Assembly: GCA_018669845.1 (NCBI GenBank) | Contig: JABHSO010000225.1 | Coordinates: forward strand, 1 to 36,826 | DNA: 36,826 nucleotides | Direction: 5' to 3' | From: Gammaproteobacteria bacterium | Lineage (GTDB): Bacteria; Pseudomonadota; Gammaproteobacteria; GCA-001735895 | Shown here: piece by piece, positions 7,698 through 18,694 of the stretch | Layout of the letters: each line of letters opens with the position of its first letter | Numbering within the stretch: the first letter of the stretch is position 1 | Notes under the pieces: model-generated | What the model saw: only the letters and a program-made list of their open reading frames with translations | Databases searched by the model: none | What the model was told of the DNA's origin: nothing | Made by a program: the position numbers and the translations under genes

Positions 7698-9914
7698 TTA
7701 ATGTTTAATTTGCCAGCATTGGTGAATCTTTGGACGCCTTTTGAAATCTTCCGGAATAGTTTGATGGGTAATATCAGTAATATCGAATTGTTTTAGCAGT
7801 GAGGAACTTAACTTAAACCCCTTTTTATTCGTCGAAAATATTAATTTGCCTTTTTTATACAATAAGGCCATAGACTGGGTGATGAGTTCTTCATGATCTC
7901 GTAGAATATCAAGCGTGTCGTGCATTTTTTTAGAATTTGAAAATGATGGAGGATCAAGAAATATAAGATCAAATTTATCGCCCAAATCATATGCTTCAGG
8001 CCGCTCAAGTAAGTCAACACAATCAGCCTGAATGAACTTATACTTATTCTCATCCTTCAAGTCATTCAATTCAAAATTTTCTTTGGCCCAATTAATATAG
8101 GTTCCAGACATATCAGTACTAATCACCTGACTAGCGCCACCCAAAGCTGCCTGTACACTCACAGATCCTGTATAACAAAAAAGATTTAACACCTTTTTAT
8201 CTGTCGCTAAAGTTGAAACCATCTGGCGAGTATCTCGGTGATCAAGAAATAGACCTGTGTCCAGATAATCGGTTAAATTAACCAACAGTCGAGCATTGCC
8301 CTCCTTAACTTGAAATAACTCTCCCTGTTTATCCTGCTTTTCGTACTGCAGTTTGCCACGTTGACGCTGGCGTAATTTGCAGAATAGTTCGCTGTCACTC
8401 AGATTAAAAACTTTTTTGACAACAGACTGAGCAAGTTTAATTCGTTTTTCTGCCGTTTCTGGTTCTATAGTTTTAGGAGCCTGATATTCAGATAAATGAT
8501 ACCAGGCCTGATCCGGATTCAACGCGTTAGTGTATTTATCCAGAGAAAAAGCAAACTCGGGTAGATCAGCATCATAAAGGCGATAGCAACTCACATCCTT
8601 TCGTTTAGCCCAACGAGATATATGTTTTGTATTTTTAATCAACCTGTTTTTCAAAGCATTCGCTTCAGGGTCATTGCTGTCAACTGCTGGTAATATAGCC
8701 GGAGGTTGTTTAATTTCTTCAGCTTCAGGCTGAGAAGCTTGTTGTTGCTCAGCTATTTCAAACGATGCAAAAACACATTGAATCTGACCATTATTAACCG
8801 ATTTTTTAGCCGTTCTATTTAATCGCAAACGGTGTAACAGATCAGGGTTTGCAGAAATGATATGAACCGAACTATTTTTAAACTCAGATAATACCTTACC
8901 CATTTGAGTATAAAGGTTACCAAGCCCCTGCTCTGCTTGAAGTCTTTCACCGTAGGGTGGATTGAAAATAATAATCGGAGGTTTAGTTACGCAGTCGGGT
9001 TTGAGTGATTCCATATCCATTTTCTTAAAATGAATCAACTCTTCAACACCCGCCCGCATGGCATTGTCCTTAGATATTTCTATAGCTCTTTCGCTACTAT
9101 CACTGGAAAATATTTCACAATCGGCCTGCTCATCAATACCGTCTTCAGCTTCTGCTAAACAGCTTTCCCAACATTTTTTATCATGTTGTAACCAGCGCAA
9201 GAAGCCAAAATACTCGCGATCAAGTCCAGGTGGAATATTTGCGACTACCATAGCGGCCTCGATAGCAAAAGTTCCAGAACCACACATCGGGTCAATTAAA
9301 CTGTGTGTTTTAGCAGTTTCACGGTTCCAACCTGCTTGCGCCAGTAAAGCTGCAGCCAGATTTTCTTTCAACGGAGCCCCGCTGTGTTGTAAACGGTATC
9401 CACGAAGGTGCAGAGATTGGCCCGACAGATCCAGACTTAAAGTGGCATTATTTTTATGAATATTTAAATGGATATGTAAATCTGGTCGTTGCTTTTCAAT
9501 AACAGGTCGGCTATTTACTGTATTTCTAAAATAATCTACAACCGCATCTTTAACTTTTAACGATGCATAATGGCTATGATTGATATCAGAACGGGATAAA
9601 GTTGCAGATACCGCCAGACTATGTCGTGATGATAAATGACTGGACCAGTCAACGTCATACACGCCCTGATAAAGAGCTTCTTCGGTATCTGCTCTAAAGG
9701 TTTTAATCGGCATATACACCCGATTTGCCAGTCTTGAGTAAATACAGATTCTATAAGCCAGCTCAATGCTACCTTTTAGCTCAATGCCTCCGTAGACTTT
9801 TTTGATCTGTTTAGAATCGTCATCTACACGGGAATATATTTCACGAATTTCATGAAATAAAGCAGTTTCAAAGCCTTTATGGCCTGTAACAAAAAAATTA
9901 TAACTAGTTATCAT
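7698..9914 (-). CDS. rlmL: Bifunctional 23S rRNA methyltransferase RlmKL
   Basis: A 738-residue fused enzyme that makes m2G2445 (RlmL half) and m7G2069 (RlmK half, E. coli numbering) in 23S rRNA. Order: an N-terminal THUMP domain (about 1-155), the RlmL methyltransferase with SAM motif DPMCGSGTF near 206 and catalytic NPPYGERL near 317, a linker containing a Gln/Glu-rich stretch, and the RlmK methyltransferase with NLFCYTGS near 575 and DPPSFSNSKK near 655. Length is slightly above the E. coli protein. It heads a minus-strand group with mnmH and sixA. The upstream gap contains an inverted repeat of 9-bp units. Confidence 0.93.
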   Translation of the reverse strand: MITSYNFFVTGHKGFETALFHEIREIYSRVDDDSKQIKKVYGGIELKGSIELAYRICIYSRLANRVYMPIKTFRADTEEALYQGVYDVDWSSHLSSRHSLAVSATLSRSDINHSHYASLKVKDAVVDYFRNTVNSRPVIEKQRPDLHIHLNIHKNNATLSLDLSGQSLHLRGYRLQHSGAPLKENLAAALLAQAGWNRETAKTHSLIDPMCGSGTFAIEAAMVVANIPPGLDREYFGFLRWLQHDKKCWESCLAEAEDGIDEQADCEIFSSDSSERAIEISKDNAMRAGVEELIHFKKMDMESLKPDCVTKPPIIIFNPPYGERLQAEQGLGNLYTQMGKVLSEFKNSSVHIISANPDLLHRLRLNRTAKKSVNNGQIQCVFASFEIAEQQQASQPEAEEIKQPPAILPAVDSNDPEANALKNRLIKNTKHISRWAKRKDVSCYRLYDADLPEFAFSLDKYTNALNPDQAWYHLSEYQAPKTIEPETAEKRIKLAQSVVKKVFNLSDSELFCKLRQRQRGKLQYEKQDKQGELFQVKEGNARLLVNLTDYLDTGLFLDHRDTRQMVSTLATDKKVLNLFCYTGSVSVQAALGGASQVISTDMSGTYINWAKENFELNDLKDENKYKFIQADCVDLLERPEAYDLGDKFDLIFLDPPSFSNSKKMHDTLDILRDHEELITQSMALLYKKGKLIFSTNKKGFKLSSSLLKQFDITDITHQTIPEDFKRRPKIHQCWQIKH

Positions 9915-9940
9915 AATTAAAAAACTATTAGAGGTAATTT

Positions 9941-10087
9941 ACCACGAAGCACACGAAGAGCACGAAGGGTAAAAATTTGGATTTGACCTTAAATATCATT
10001 TATTTACCAATATAAATTCAGGAAAAGAGATCAAAAAGTCTTGTTTTTCACCTTTAATTTCTTCGTGTTCTTCGTGAACTTCGTGGT
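9941..10087. repeat. Inverted repeat of 9-bp CACGAAG units (element A)
   Basis: Left arm 9941-9967 and right arm 10061-10087, each 27 bases, are reverse complements at 24 of 27 positions. Each arm is three tandem 9-base units of the form NNCACGAAG, so the element is a tandem array folded into a long hairpin with a 93-base AT-rich loop. It fills the gap between rlmL and the DUF3683 gene. Elements B (13967-14034) and C (25659-25779) share the 9-base rhythm. Confidence 0.8.
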
Positions 10088-10096
10088 GTAATCTCA

Positions 10097-13000
10097 TCAC
10101 AAAAGAACCTTTTCCATACCGCCATGCGATATTTTCTGTAAAAAGTCATTCAACCACTGGTCGCCATATTTCTGCCTGGCCATTTCTACCACGATATAAT
10201 CTGTGCTCATACCAGTCAGCTTTTCATAACGTGATAGCCCCTGTTGGCAAGCCGGACAAGTAGTCAGACATTTTACTTCAGCTTTATTATCACCCGCCTG
10301 GACCACTTTTTTGGCATCTTGCATAGACTCAAGTTTTCTAGTGAATAACTGATGAGCAATATCTGGTCTTGCAGTGGCTAAGGTACCTGATTCACTACAA
10401 CATCTATCAGTGAGTTCTACCGGTTGTTGCATCAGCTCAGTTGCCACCTGTATAGGAACCTGTTGTTTAACCGGTGTATGACAGGGATCGTGCAGAATGT
10501 ATTTAGTTTCTGTTTCAACATCAAGAGTTAAGCCTTTCTCCACCAGGTATTCGTGAATATCCAGGATGCGGGAACCGGGAAAAATACGTTCAAATTCATA
10601 TTTTTCCAGCTGATCCAGACAGGTTCCACAGGAAACTATTACGGTTTTTATATCCAGATAATTTAACGTGTTAGCTACTCGGTGGAATAAAACACGATTT
10701 TGTGTAGTTATCTGATGTCCCAGAGCTTCTTTCCCGGCTGCAATTTGAGGGTAACCACAACAAAGGTAACCAGGTGGCAAAATGGTACGTGCTCCTGTTT
10801 CATATAACATCGCTATAGTCGCCAGACCAACCTGACTGAACAGTCGCTCAGAACCACATCCGGGAAAATAAAAAACCGAATCTCGTTCTTCCTGCGGTAT
10901 TTTGGGGTTACGAATAACTGGTACCATCTGACTATCATCTGCACCTAGCAACTGCCGCATAGTTTTCGATGGAACATTTGCCTGCACAGGGTTTCTGACA
11001 AAGTTAATAATCTGTTGTTTGACAATCGGTGTGCCCGTAGTGGCTCGAGCTTTCTCCTGACGTTTAGGTGCTAGCCCAAATATTTTAAGCCCCATGCGTA
11101 ACCATCGGATAGACTTAAATCCTAATTGAAGCATAAATGCACGAGCAATCTTGATTAGCGTAGGATCCTGTAAATTCAAAAACCATATCGCAATCATCGA
11201 GCCCAGACTAAAGCGACGATGTTTGTTATTCGTGAGCAATGTACGCATGGCGATACTGACATCACCAAAATCAATATTCACCGGACAGGGGTTGAGACAT
11301 TTATGGCAGGTCGTACAGTGATCAGCCACATCATTCAATTCATCGAAATGACGATTAGACAGACCCCGACGCGTCTGCTCTTCATACATAAAGGCTTCAA
11401 TAATCAAGCCGGTTGCAAGAATTTTATTACGTGGTGAATAAAGCAAATTAGCGCGAGGAATATGCGTCATACATTCTGGTTTACATTTGCCACAACGCAG
11501 ACAATTTTTAATGGAGTCATTGATAGCCCCCAGATCACTGTATTCTAGAATCAGTGCTTCTTGCTCAAGTAAACGCAATGAAGGTGTATAGGCATTTTGA
11601 AGGCCAGAACCTTTCAGTAGCTTACCTTTATTGAACCGTTGTTCAGGGTCCACACGTTGTTTGTACTTGGCAAAAGCCTGTAATTTTTCTTCCTCTAGAA
11701 ACTGAATTTTGGTCAGACCAATGCCATGTTCTCCAGAAATCACACCATCCAGAGAAGTTGCAAGCTGCATGATTTCTTCCACCACCAGTTCGGCCTGATG
11801 CAGCATTTCGTAGTTATCAGAATGTACCGGAATATTGGTATGTACATTACCGTCACCCGCGTGCATATGCAGTGCAACAAAAAGTCTCGAATCTTTGACC
11901 GCTTCATGAATAGCTGAGTACTCTTTCCTTAGTTTTTCGTATTCGTGACCTGAAAAAATCTCATCGAGGTGTTGTTTTATCTGCTGCGTATAACTAACCA
12001 AAATCTGTTTTTTAAGCAGGCAATCAATGATTTTATCGTCATTGGCAAATTTGAAATCAAGTTGATCGATAAATTCTGAAGCTAGTGATTCTGAATAAGT
12101 CGTCCATTGCTGCCATTGCTCAATTTGAGTCGTTAAGTGATTTAATGCGAAGTCAATTTTAGAATCAAATAATTCATTACTATCGGATTTCTGTTTAAGT
12201 TTATGCTTTTTTTCCAGCAGGTATTTTTTAATGGCTAAACTGCTGTCAATTTTATTGCGGATTGAATGCCGAATATTAATGGTCTCAATGCCCCGACTGT
12301 ATAAACTCAAGTTTTCCAGTGGAATAACGACATCTTCATTGATTTTAAAAGCATTGGTATGAGCCGATATCGCAGCTGTTCTAGCCCGGTCAGACCAGAA
12401 GCGTTTACGAGCCTGTTCACTGACTGCAATAAAACCTTCTGCTTCGCGTTTATTAGCCAGCTCCACAATATCGGAGCAGTTTTTTGCAAGCAAGTCTTCA
12501 TCATCAGAGATTATATCGGCCAGCAATAACATTTTAGGCTGGTCAGCCCGGTTCGCTTTGGTACTGTATTTAATCGCTTTGATGTAACGAGCATCCAGAT
12601 GTTCAAGGCCGGCTAACCACACGCCTTTAGTTTTATCGATAAGATCTTTTATTTCGACGATAGCTGAGACATCTTTACCCGCATCCGGATTGAAAAATTC
12701 AAGACAAACAGTTCGTGTAAATTCAGGTACTTCATGTAAAACAAAGACGGCTGAAGTGATTAAGCCATCACAGCCTTCTTTCTGAATACCCGGTAAACCG
12801 GAAAGAAATTTATCAGTTACATCTTTGCCCAGTCCGGCTTTTCGAAAAGAAGCACCAGGTATAGTTAAAACTTCAGGTTCATCAGTCAACCTTCCTGTAA
12901 CACGATCATAACGGCTAATTTCGAATTCAACTTGCTGCTGCAGGTGAATTTTACCCATGTTGTGATTAAGGCGTTTAACTTCGAGCCAGTTGGCATCGGG

Positions 13001-13906
13001 CATCACCATCTTCCAGCTCAGTAAGTTATCCAGTGTAGTACCCCAGATAACCGCCTTTTTACCACCAGCATTCATGGCCACATTACCACCAATGGTTGAA
13101 GCATCCTGGGAAGTTGGATCAACAGCAAATGCCAGTTTTTTAGCATTAGCTTTTACAGCTACACGTTTGGTTACAACGCCAGCCTCGGTAAAAACTGTGT
13201 TTACAGTTTTGTCTGTTCCTGGAAGTAGTTGCGTCTCAATTTCACCCAATTTTTCCAGCTTCTCGAGGTTGATTACTGCTGTATTTTCATACAGAGGAAT
13301 TGCACCACCGGTGTACCCTGTTCCACCACCCCTGGCAATAATGGTTAAATCAAGCTGTCCACAGGCATGCACCAGATTAGCTATTTCATCTTCAGTATCT
13401 GGTGTTAGCACTACCATTGGATACTCAACACGCCAGTCAGTCGCATCGGTGGTATGAGAAACTCGCGTCAGACCACTAAAATCTACATTATCCTTTTTCG
13501 TGATTTTTCGAAGTTTACGTGCAATTTTATGTCGCTGTGAAGCCAGGTTATTGAGCCATGATTCAAAATCACCTACCGTAGTGCGGGCTGCTTGCAGTAA
13601 TGCTAAAGCCTGTTGATTATCATCGGCACGTTTTTCTATTTGTAACAGGCGATGACACAATGCAGTTGTCAGTTGTTTCAGACGTTTTTGATCTGACAGT
13701 AAATCATCCTGTAGATATGGATTACGTTTTACAACCCAAATATCGCCCAGAACTTCAAATAACATTCGGGCTGAACGGCCTGTTCGTCGTTCACCCCTCA
13801 GTTTATTCAAAACATCCCACCACCGTTCACCCATCAGTCGATAGACTATCTCCTTATCTGAAAAGGATGTGTAGTTATAGGGAATTTCGCGAATTCTTTC
13901 AGGCAT
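10097..13906 (-). CDS. DUF3683-type FAD-linked oxidase fused to Fe-S oxidoreductase
   Basis: A 1269-residue fusion. Domains in order: DUF3683 (residues about 1-130, with [16 protein letters not shown]), an FAD-binding PCMH domain with the flavin motif [11 protein letters not shown] at 191-201, a long FAD-linked oxidase C-terminal region with the motif [10 protein letters not shown], two 4Fe-4S motifs ([11 protein letters not shown] from about 800 and [12 protein letters not shown] from about 862), and two cysteine-rich CCG domains with CCGYPQ near 1048 and CCSESG near 1167. This equals GlcD/D-lactate dehydrogenase plus GlcF in one chain, so a membrane-linked 2-hydroxyacid dehydrogenase passing electrons to quinone is likely. 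The substrate (D-lactate, glycolate or other) cannot be told. It is flanked by repeat elements on both sides and appears to be transcribed alone. Confidence 0.85.
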   Translation of the reverse strand: MPERIREIPYNYTSFSDKEIVYRLMGERWWDVLNKLRGERRTGRSARMLFEVLGDIWVVKRNPYLQDDLLSDQKRLKQLTTALCHRLLQIEKRADDNQQALALLQAARTTVGDFESWLNNLASQRHKIARKLRKITKKDNVDFSGLTRVSHTTDATDWRVEYPMVVLTPDTEDEIANLVHACGQLDLTIIARGGGTGYTGGAIPLYENTAVINLEKLEKLGEIETQLLPGTDKTVNTVFTEAGVVTKRVAVKANAKKLAFAVDPTSQDASTIGGNVAMNAGGKKAVIWGTTLDNLLSWKMVMPDANWLEVKRLNHNMGKIHLQQQVEFEISRYDRVTGRLTDEPEVLTIPGASFRKAGLGKDVTDKFLSGLPGIQKEGCDGLITSAVFVLHEVPEFTRTVCLEFFNPDAGKDVSAIVEIKDLIDKTKGVWLAGLEHLDARYIKAIKYSTKANRADQPKMLLLADIISDDEDLLAKNCSDIVELANKREAEGFIAVSEQARKRFWSDRARTAAISAHTNAFKINEDVVIPLENLSLYSRGIETINIRHSIRNKIDSSLAIKKYLLEKKHKLKQKSDSNELFDSKIDFALNHLTTQIEQWQQWTTYSESLASEFIDQLDFKFANDDKIIDCLLKKQILVSYTQQIKQHLDEIFSGHEYEKLRKEYSAIHEAVKDSRLFVALHMHAGDGNVHTNIPVHSDNYEMLHQAELVVEEIMQLATSLDGVISGEHGIGLTKIQFLEEEKLQAFAKYKQRVDPEQRFNKGKLLKGSGLQNAYTPSLRLLEQEALILEYSDLGAINDSIKNCLRCGKCKPECMTHIPRANLLYSPRNKILATGLIIEAFMYEEQTRRGLSNRHFDELNDVADHCTTCHKCLNPCPVNIDFGDVSIAMRTLLTNNKHRRFSLGSMIAIWFLNLQDPTLIKIARAFMLQLGFKSIRWLRMGLKIFGLAPKRQEKARATTGTPIVKQQIINFVRNPVQANVPSKTMRQLLGADDSQMVPVIRNPKIPQEERDSVFYFPGCGSERLFSQVGLATIAMLYETGARTILPPGYLCCGYPQIAAGKEALGHQITTQNRVLFHRVANTLNYLDIKTVIVSCGTCLDQLEKYEFERIFPGSRILDIHEYLVEKGLTLDVETETKYILHDPCHTPVKQQVPIQVATELMQQPVELTDRCCSESGTLATARPDIAHQLFTRKLESMQDAKKVVQAGDNKAEVKCLTTCPACQQGLSRYEKLTGMSTDYIVVEMARQKYGDQWLNDFLQKISHGGMEKVLL

Positions 13907-13966
13907 TGTGTGTGAATTGAAAAAGGATAAGGTTGGTCAAAAGGGTGAGTATATTATCACGGGAAT

Positions 13967-14034
13967 AACCACAGAACACACAGAATACACGGAAAAGAAA
14001 AACCTTGAATACCCTTTCTGTGTATTCTGTGGTT
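13967..14034. repeat. Inverted repeat of 9-bp CACAGAA units (element B)
   Basis: The left arm (13967-13995) has three 9-base units (NNCACAGAA, NNCACAGAA, NNCACGGAA); the right arm (14015-14034) is the reverse complement of two such units. The loop is short, about 19 bases. It sits between the stop of the MscS-type gene (14037) and the start of the DUF3683 gene. Unit length and the CAC core match element A, but the sequence is shifted from CACGAAG to CACAGAA. Confidence 0.75.
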
Positions 14035-14036
14035 AA

Positions 14037-16325
14037 TTAATCTTTACTAATCAAATGAACATCTCTTTGCGGGAATGGAATCTCAATATTTGCTTTACGA
14101 AGAGCTTTTTCAAGCTCGAAGTTGATATCACTGGTTACTATTTTACAGTCATCGGCAACTTTGATGAAACAACGCAGCTCAAAGTTAAGCGAACTGTCAC
14201 CAAATTCTTTAAAAAATACCCAAGGTTTAGCAAGAATAGGACTTTGGGAAATGATCGAATCATGTTGATAAGCAATATCAAGAAGAATCTCTTTCACTTT
14301 CTCGGGGTCGGTTCCATAGGCAACACCAATAGGCACAATAATTCTTCCAATAGAATCTCTAAACATCCAGTTAGTTACCTGGCTTGAGATCAGTTCAGAA
14401 TTGGGCACCATGATATCAGCACGATCAAAAGTTTGAATCTGAGTCGAACGAATACTGATTTTTTTGACGTAACCTTCCGTTCCACCAACCACTATCCAGT
14501 CACCTGTTTTAATTGGACGTTCGAAAAGTAAAATAACACCGGAAACGAAGTTATTAACGATATTTTGTAAGCCAAAACCAATGCCAACCGATAAAGCACC
14601 TGCTATCAGTGCGATATTAGCCAGTTCAAAACCAGCAATAGAAAGACCTATTAAAAAAGCAACCGCTACACCAAAATAACCGGTCAGAGAAATCATCGCT
14701 TCCTTGGTGCCTCTATCCATACGAGAACGACTTAGCCAGCTCTTATCCATGCGTCGCTTAACCCAGCCAACTATTGATAACATGACCGCAAATGTCAGCA
14801 CAGCAATGACAATTTTTAACGGTTCAATTCTGACCGTTCCTATATCAAAACCTTCGATAACATTGTCTTTCAATGAAATTAAGCTGCTATCAGGAAAACC
14901 CCAAATTTTGAGGAAAGCAACAAGAAATATAGACCAGCTAATGATAGCAAAGGTAAATCGAAACCAGATTGAACCCGGAATATATTCATCAGATTTCACA
15001 CCAATAAATTTACGAAAACGTTGCTGCCAGACAGTTCGTCCTTCATCCATACTGTCCAGAAAATCTGTCCATATCCGAATAATGAATGTAGTTAAAGTCC
15101 ACAATAGAATTGAACCGGTTATTGCCAACAGGATATACATAGCCAAATTCACATACCCCAGCCAGTCCGCAACAAGACAACCCAATAGTCCAACAATTAT
15201 TAGACTACGTAATAATAGAACATTACTCACGCCTTCATAAAAGCGGAATAACCAGATGGCCCAGATAAGATTGAGTACCAATAAAATCAAATAGACATTG
15301 CGTAATAAAGCCGTTATTTGAACTGGAAAGTCATGAATTTCCAATGCTGAATACATTAAAAACCCCGCTAATAACAGCTTACTCAATAACCGCAATCTGC
15401 GAGCTAACAACCTGGAAATATCTTCTGACAACCGGGTGAATCTTTGTCCAGGTGGACAGGGGTTGAGTAATACTCTTATAGTCAGGCTTAAGATTGTATA
15501 TAAAAAAATTCCAATAATGACTAGCCCGGAAAAATACCAGCTAGATTCAACCAGTATAAAATAAATGAAATAAAGACTCAGAACGGCCGTTAAAATTAAC
15601 GTCAGTAAGTAACGGTTTAAACAAGCAATCAGTGATATTTGAAACTGACTAAAGTAACCCTGCTGATTTGACTCATTGTAAGATTTCAAACTGGCCTTTA
15701 ACCAACGCTTTAATAACACGATGACCATCAGCGAAAAACCGACGATCAATGATAAAATAACTGCATTATCGATAATATTCTGTAACCCGGCTTTACCTTC
15801 GATAAAATCTATACCGGCTGTTAAAATTTGTGCCGGATTGAGAATGACATTTTTGAAGTTTTCAAACAGATTATTTTGCTGAGCCAGTAACTCCCCTGTC
15901 AGAGCCTTTTTTTGTCTTTCTAGCGTCATTTCCATAGTTTCATGGCTTCGTAACAATAGCAGTCGACAACTGGCTAATTGTTGCGCATTACTTAACATAC
16001 TTTGGTTTAGGCTTTGTCGCTTGAGACTAACATCAGCGCTTTCTAACAAGGCTTGAGACCCAAGCAGGTCAAGATCATCCGCACTTCTATTGATTGCTTT
16101 TTCGTTATTATCTATACATTCGTTCGAAGTATTTCTGACGAAAACCTGTTGCTCCTGAAATTCAGATAAAACATCAGGTTGAATAATGGACTGAGGATCT
16201 TTTAGAGCATCTTCTATGACTTTCAGTTTGCTCTCTGCTTCACCAATACGCAGGCTCAATAAAGGATCAAGTGCATGAGTCAACGATGAAGAAAGCACCA
16301 GCAGAATAAATAAAATTAATCGCAT
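14037..16325 (-). CDS. Large MscS-family mechanosensitive channel
   Basis: A 762-residue inner-membrane protein. Residues 1-18 form a signal peptide ending in LTHA; about 19-165 is a predicted periplasmic helical region; then about ten membrane segments lead to the conserved MscS pore helix and gate, with ALSVGIGFGLQNIVNNF followed by GVILLFERPIKTGD, and the cytoplasmic beta and alpha/beta domains. The size and layout resemble MscK/YbdG-type large channels, which open on membrane tension to release solutes during osmotic downshock. It is divergent from the DUF1631 gene, with a 328-base gap at its 5' end. Confidence 0.88.
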   Translation of the reverse strand: MRLILFILLVLSSSLTHALDPLLSLRIGEAESKLKVIEDALKDPQSIIQPDVLSEFQEQQVFVRNTSNECIDNNEKAINRSADDLDLLGSQALLESADVSLKRQSLNQSMLSNAQQLASCRLLLLRSHETMEMTLERQKKALTGELLAQQNNLFENFKNVILNPAQILTAGIDFIEGKAGLQNIIDNAVILSLIVGFSLMVIVLLKRWLKASLKSYNESNQQGYFSQFQISLIACLNRYLLTLILTAVLSLYFIYFILVESSWYFSGLVIIGIFLYTILSLTIRVLLNPCPPGQRFTRLSEDISRLLARRLRLLSKLLLAGFLMYSALEIHDFPVQITALLRNVYLILLVLNLIWAIWLFRFYEGVSNVLLLRSLIIVGLLGCLVADWLGYVNLAMYILLAITGSILLWTLTTFIIRIWTDFLDSMDEGRTVWQQRFRKFIGVKSDEYIPGSIWFRFTFAIISWSIFLVAFLKIWGFPDSSLISLKDNVIEGFDIGTVRIEPLKIVIAVLTFAVMLSIVGWVKRRMDKSWLSRSRMDRGTKEAMISLTGYFGVAVAFLIGLSIAGFELANIALIAGALSVGIGFGLQNIVNNFVSGVILLFERPIKTGDWIVVGGTEGYVKKISIRSTQIQTFDRADIMVPNSELISSQVTNWMFRDSIGRIIVPIGVAYGTDPEKVKEILLDIAYQHDSIISQSPILAKPWVFFKEFGDSSLNFELRCFIKVADDCKIVTSDINFELEKALRKANIEIPFPQRDVHLISKD

Positions 16326-16653
16326 ATGCTAAAATCCAGTGTTTAAGTAGATAAATGGTATAGAGAGAGAAATCACTAGTGTTATTTTAGTTTTTGCTTA
16401 TCAATATTGAGTGAATAGAATTGGCGTTATCTCTATTTTAAACTTTATAATGGGTGATAACATAAAGTAATCTAAGGTTTATTCTCAACCTGTTTTTTAA
16501 AATGTGCATTATTTCCAGCCAATTGTAACTGGGTAATTTCAAATTTACAGACTATTATTAGTTACATCTGCATAAATATAAATTTGGAGAAAAATTATCC
16601 CGTTTAGGCCAGTTTTTCACATTATTCTGATATATTAATTTACTCGTTATTAA
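16326..16653. promoter_or_regulatory. Divergent intergenic region between the MscS gene and the DUF1631 gene
   Basis: This 328-base AT-rich gap must hold promoters for both flanking genes. Candidates are only weak: TATATT at about 16631-16636 for the plus-strand gene, without a clear -35. An 8-bp palindrome CACTAGTG occurs near 16372-16379. The DUF1631 ATG at 16654 has an in-frame stop directly before it and no obvious Shine-Dalgarno, hinting at a leaderless or weakly translated start. I see no gene here. Confidence 0.35.
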
Positions 16654-17559
16654 ATGATAGCAGCTTTACAACAATTTCCCCGCTTCGATAAAGGAAGCCC
16701 TTCTTCAGAATATCAGCAAATAATCAATTTTTGTGTTAATTATCTGGAAGGCATGCTTGTAGGCCTGATTCACATGGAGATTCCCTCAGATATTGAGCAA
16801 CATGCTGATATTATTAAACCTCTTCAACAGCGATTATTAAGTAGAGAAAGAACCGTTAGGCATGCTTTTCAGTTCCAGATTGAAAAGCATTTTTCAGATT
16901 TCAAATCAATAAGCCGTAGCAGATTGAATGTTAATTATGCCAATCATAGTTTAGCCGGGGGGCTGTCGGATCATAAGGCCACACAAATCAGGGAAATTAT
17001 TGAGACTATAAGTTCAAAACACCAGAACAACCATAAGAATCAGTTACAAAATACAGCCAGACGTCTAAAGACATTAGTCCATCGATCTGATGATAATTAT
17101 GATGACAACCCAATTTCTCCTTTAAAACTCAGCAGGGCTTTTCTTGCAAGCATTGAAACATTAAACCTTACTGCTCAGAAATACCGATATCTTTTTCAGT
17201 TATTCGATCATACTCTAGATCAGCAACTGGGTAACTTTTATGACCAGATTGACCTGGGGCTTTACCATTTGGACATACTGGTAGAGTTAACAGATGCCTC
17301 ACTTTTTTTACCACCAGAGGAGGAAGAAACTCCCCCTGCCCCCCAGCCTTCCAGTGAAGTTGAAGCAGTCGATAATTCAATAACTGAAGTACTGGAACCA
17401 GAAAGTCAAAAAAGTACGGTCACATCAATTCAAAATCATATTGATAAAATCAAGGGAAGACAATTAGAGTTCGAGCATAACATTGAGGAATTTAAACTCT
17501 CCACAGAAAATGGAACCGTGGATTTTGTAAACCTGTTTTCAAAGCTAAAGAAAAAATAA
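16654..17559 (+). CDS. DUF1631 protein, N-terminal part (frameshifted)
   Basis: This 301-residue frame is the first half of a DUF1631 protein, a family of about 700 residues known from gammaproteobacteria, with no settled function. The diagnostic stretch is NPISPLKLSRAFLASIETL followed by LYHLDILVEL near residues 147-210. It ends with a Pro/Glu linker and then LFSKLKKK at a TAA. The adjoining frame is open from about 17523 through 18644 and carries the rest of the family, so the two parts are one gene interrupted by a -1 shift in the A-run at 17551-17556. In-frame stop directly before the ATG fixes the start. Compare the next entry. Confidence 0.75.
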   Translation: MIAALQQFPRFDKGSPSSEYQQIINFCVNYLEGMLVGLIHMEIPSDIEQHADIIKPLQQRLLSRERTVRHAFQFQIEKHFSDFKSISRSRLNVNYANHSLAGGLSDHKATQIREIIETISSKHQNNHKNQLQNTARRLKTLVHRSDDNYDDNPISPLKLSRAFLASIETLNLTAQKYRYLFQLFDHTLDQQLGNFYDQIDLGLYHLDILVELTDASLFLPPEEEETPPAPQPSSEVEAVDNSITEVLEPESQKSTVTSIQNHIDKIKGRQLEFEHNIEEFKLSTENGTVDFVNLFSKLKKK

Positions 17560-17693
17560 AGCCACTGGTAGATAAAAAACAGCTAAACGATATTAATAAG
17601 TTTGCTCATTTTTTCACAAGCCTACTCAATAACAGTCTGTTATCAACACCCTTAAAAACACAGTTATCTCGACTTTCCTGCCCTCTTTTAGAA

Positions 17694-18644
17694 ATGGTTC
17701 TGATCGACCCTTTCTTTTTTCGTTCAAGTTCACACCCGGTAAATGATTTTTTACAGTCTATTGTCGATTTTGAGTTAAGATTTAATCACCAGGGAGAAAG
17801 TCTAGCCATCCTTGCATCATCCATTGATTCATTACTTCAAATTGAAAAGCCTGGCTTGAGTGACTATCAACCGCTCATTGACGACTATGAAAACTTTAAA
17901 ACAATTGAAGCTATCAGGCTGGAAAAAATTAAAGAAGAAAAACTAGAGCAGGAAGAAAAGCTGAAAGATGAAATGCTTCAGTTGATAAATGAAGTCACCA
18001 AAGACCTTGTGGTAGAACAGGAGGTCATGCAATTTTTCTATGATGACTGGCAACTACTGTTATTTCATTTAGCTCAGAAACAGGGAAAAACTTCATCTGA
18101 ATTTAAAAACTCAGTCAATATTGCAAAAATGTTGAGCTGGTTTCTTGATGAAAATAAAAAGGGTTCACATCCCAGGTTTGAAACTACCTCTTTTAAATCT
18201 TTATTAACTTCTATTGAAATTGGACTGGTAACACTTAATTACTCCAGTGAACATCGTCACCGGGTAAGAAAATCACTAATAAAAGAATATAAACAGGCGA
18301 ATGAAAAACAGAAAGTAACATTTATTCCCACTCCAGCACAAAATTCAAGTGTCAATAAATTAAGGCTGGCTCATGGCAATAATCTAGCTTTAAGCGACGA
18401 ATATAGTGAGTTAGTAAAAAAACTGTCTATGGGGGACTGGGTTGAAATTAACACATCAAATAATATAAAATTTACTCGCGCTAAACTCAAGTGGAAAGCG
18501 GCTGACTATAGCCTGTTTATTTTTATCGACCAACGCGGTCATAAAATAAAAGAGTGCGCTCTTACTGAACTGGTTCAGGACTTTTCAAACGGCAACATAA
18601 AATTACTTAAAAAACCCTCAACACGTTACAACTCTTATTTCTGA
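17694..18644 (+). CDS. DUF1631 protein, C-terminal part (frameshifted)
   Basis: The second half of the DUF1631 gene, 316 residues from the first ATG. The same frame is open further back to about 17523, encoding KIKPLVDKKQLNDINKF and onward, which belongs to the family, so the ATG at 17694 (in the middle of LEMVLIDPFFF) is unlikely to be a true start. Recognisable family features are DPFFFRSSSHPVNDFLQSI, a charged coiled coil near residues 70-110, and a C-terminal beta-rich PilZ-like portion with MGDWVEI and FIFIDQRGHK. PilZ domains can bind cyclic-di-GMP, but the canonical RxxxR motif is not obvious. The gene converges on sucB, with 50 bases between the stops. Confidence 0.72.
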   Translation: MVLIDPFFFRSSSHPVNDFLQSIVDFELRFNHQGESLAILASSIDSLLQIEKPGLSDYQPLIDDYENFKTIEAIRLEKIKEEKLEQEEKLKDEMLQLINEVTKDLVVEQEVMQFFYDDWQLLLFHLAQKQGKTSSEFKNSVNIAKMLSWFLDENKKGSHPRFETTSFKSLLTSIEIGLVTLNYSSEHRHRVRKSLIKEYKQANEKQKVTFIPTPAQNSSVNKLRLAHGNNLALSDEYSELVKKLSMGDWVEINTSNNIKFTRAKLKWKAADYSLFIFIDQRGHKIKECALTELVQDFSNGNIKLLKKPSTRYNSYF

Positions 18645-18694
18645 TAACAAGCAGGTCTATTGATTTAAACCCACTATACCTAGTGTTTAGACAG

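Noticed and set aside
9058..9459. A 133-codon plus-strand open frame inside rlmL
   Set aside because: Antisense to the conserved RlmL methyltransferase domain.
12990..13457. A 155-codon plus-strand open frame inside the DUF3683 gene
   Set aside because: It is antisense to a strongly conserved FAD-binding domain, has no ribosome binding site and no recognisable family features.
14704..15240. A 178-codon plus-strand open frame inside the MscS gene
   Set aside because: Antisense to conserved membrane segments with low-complexity composition; a shadow of the real gene.
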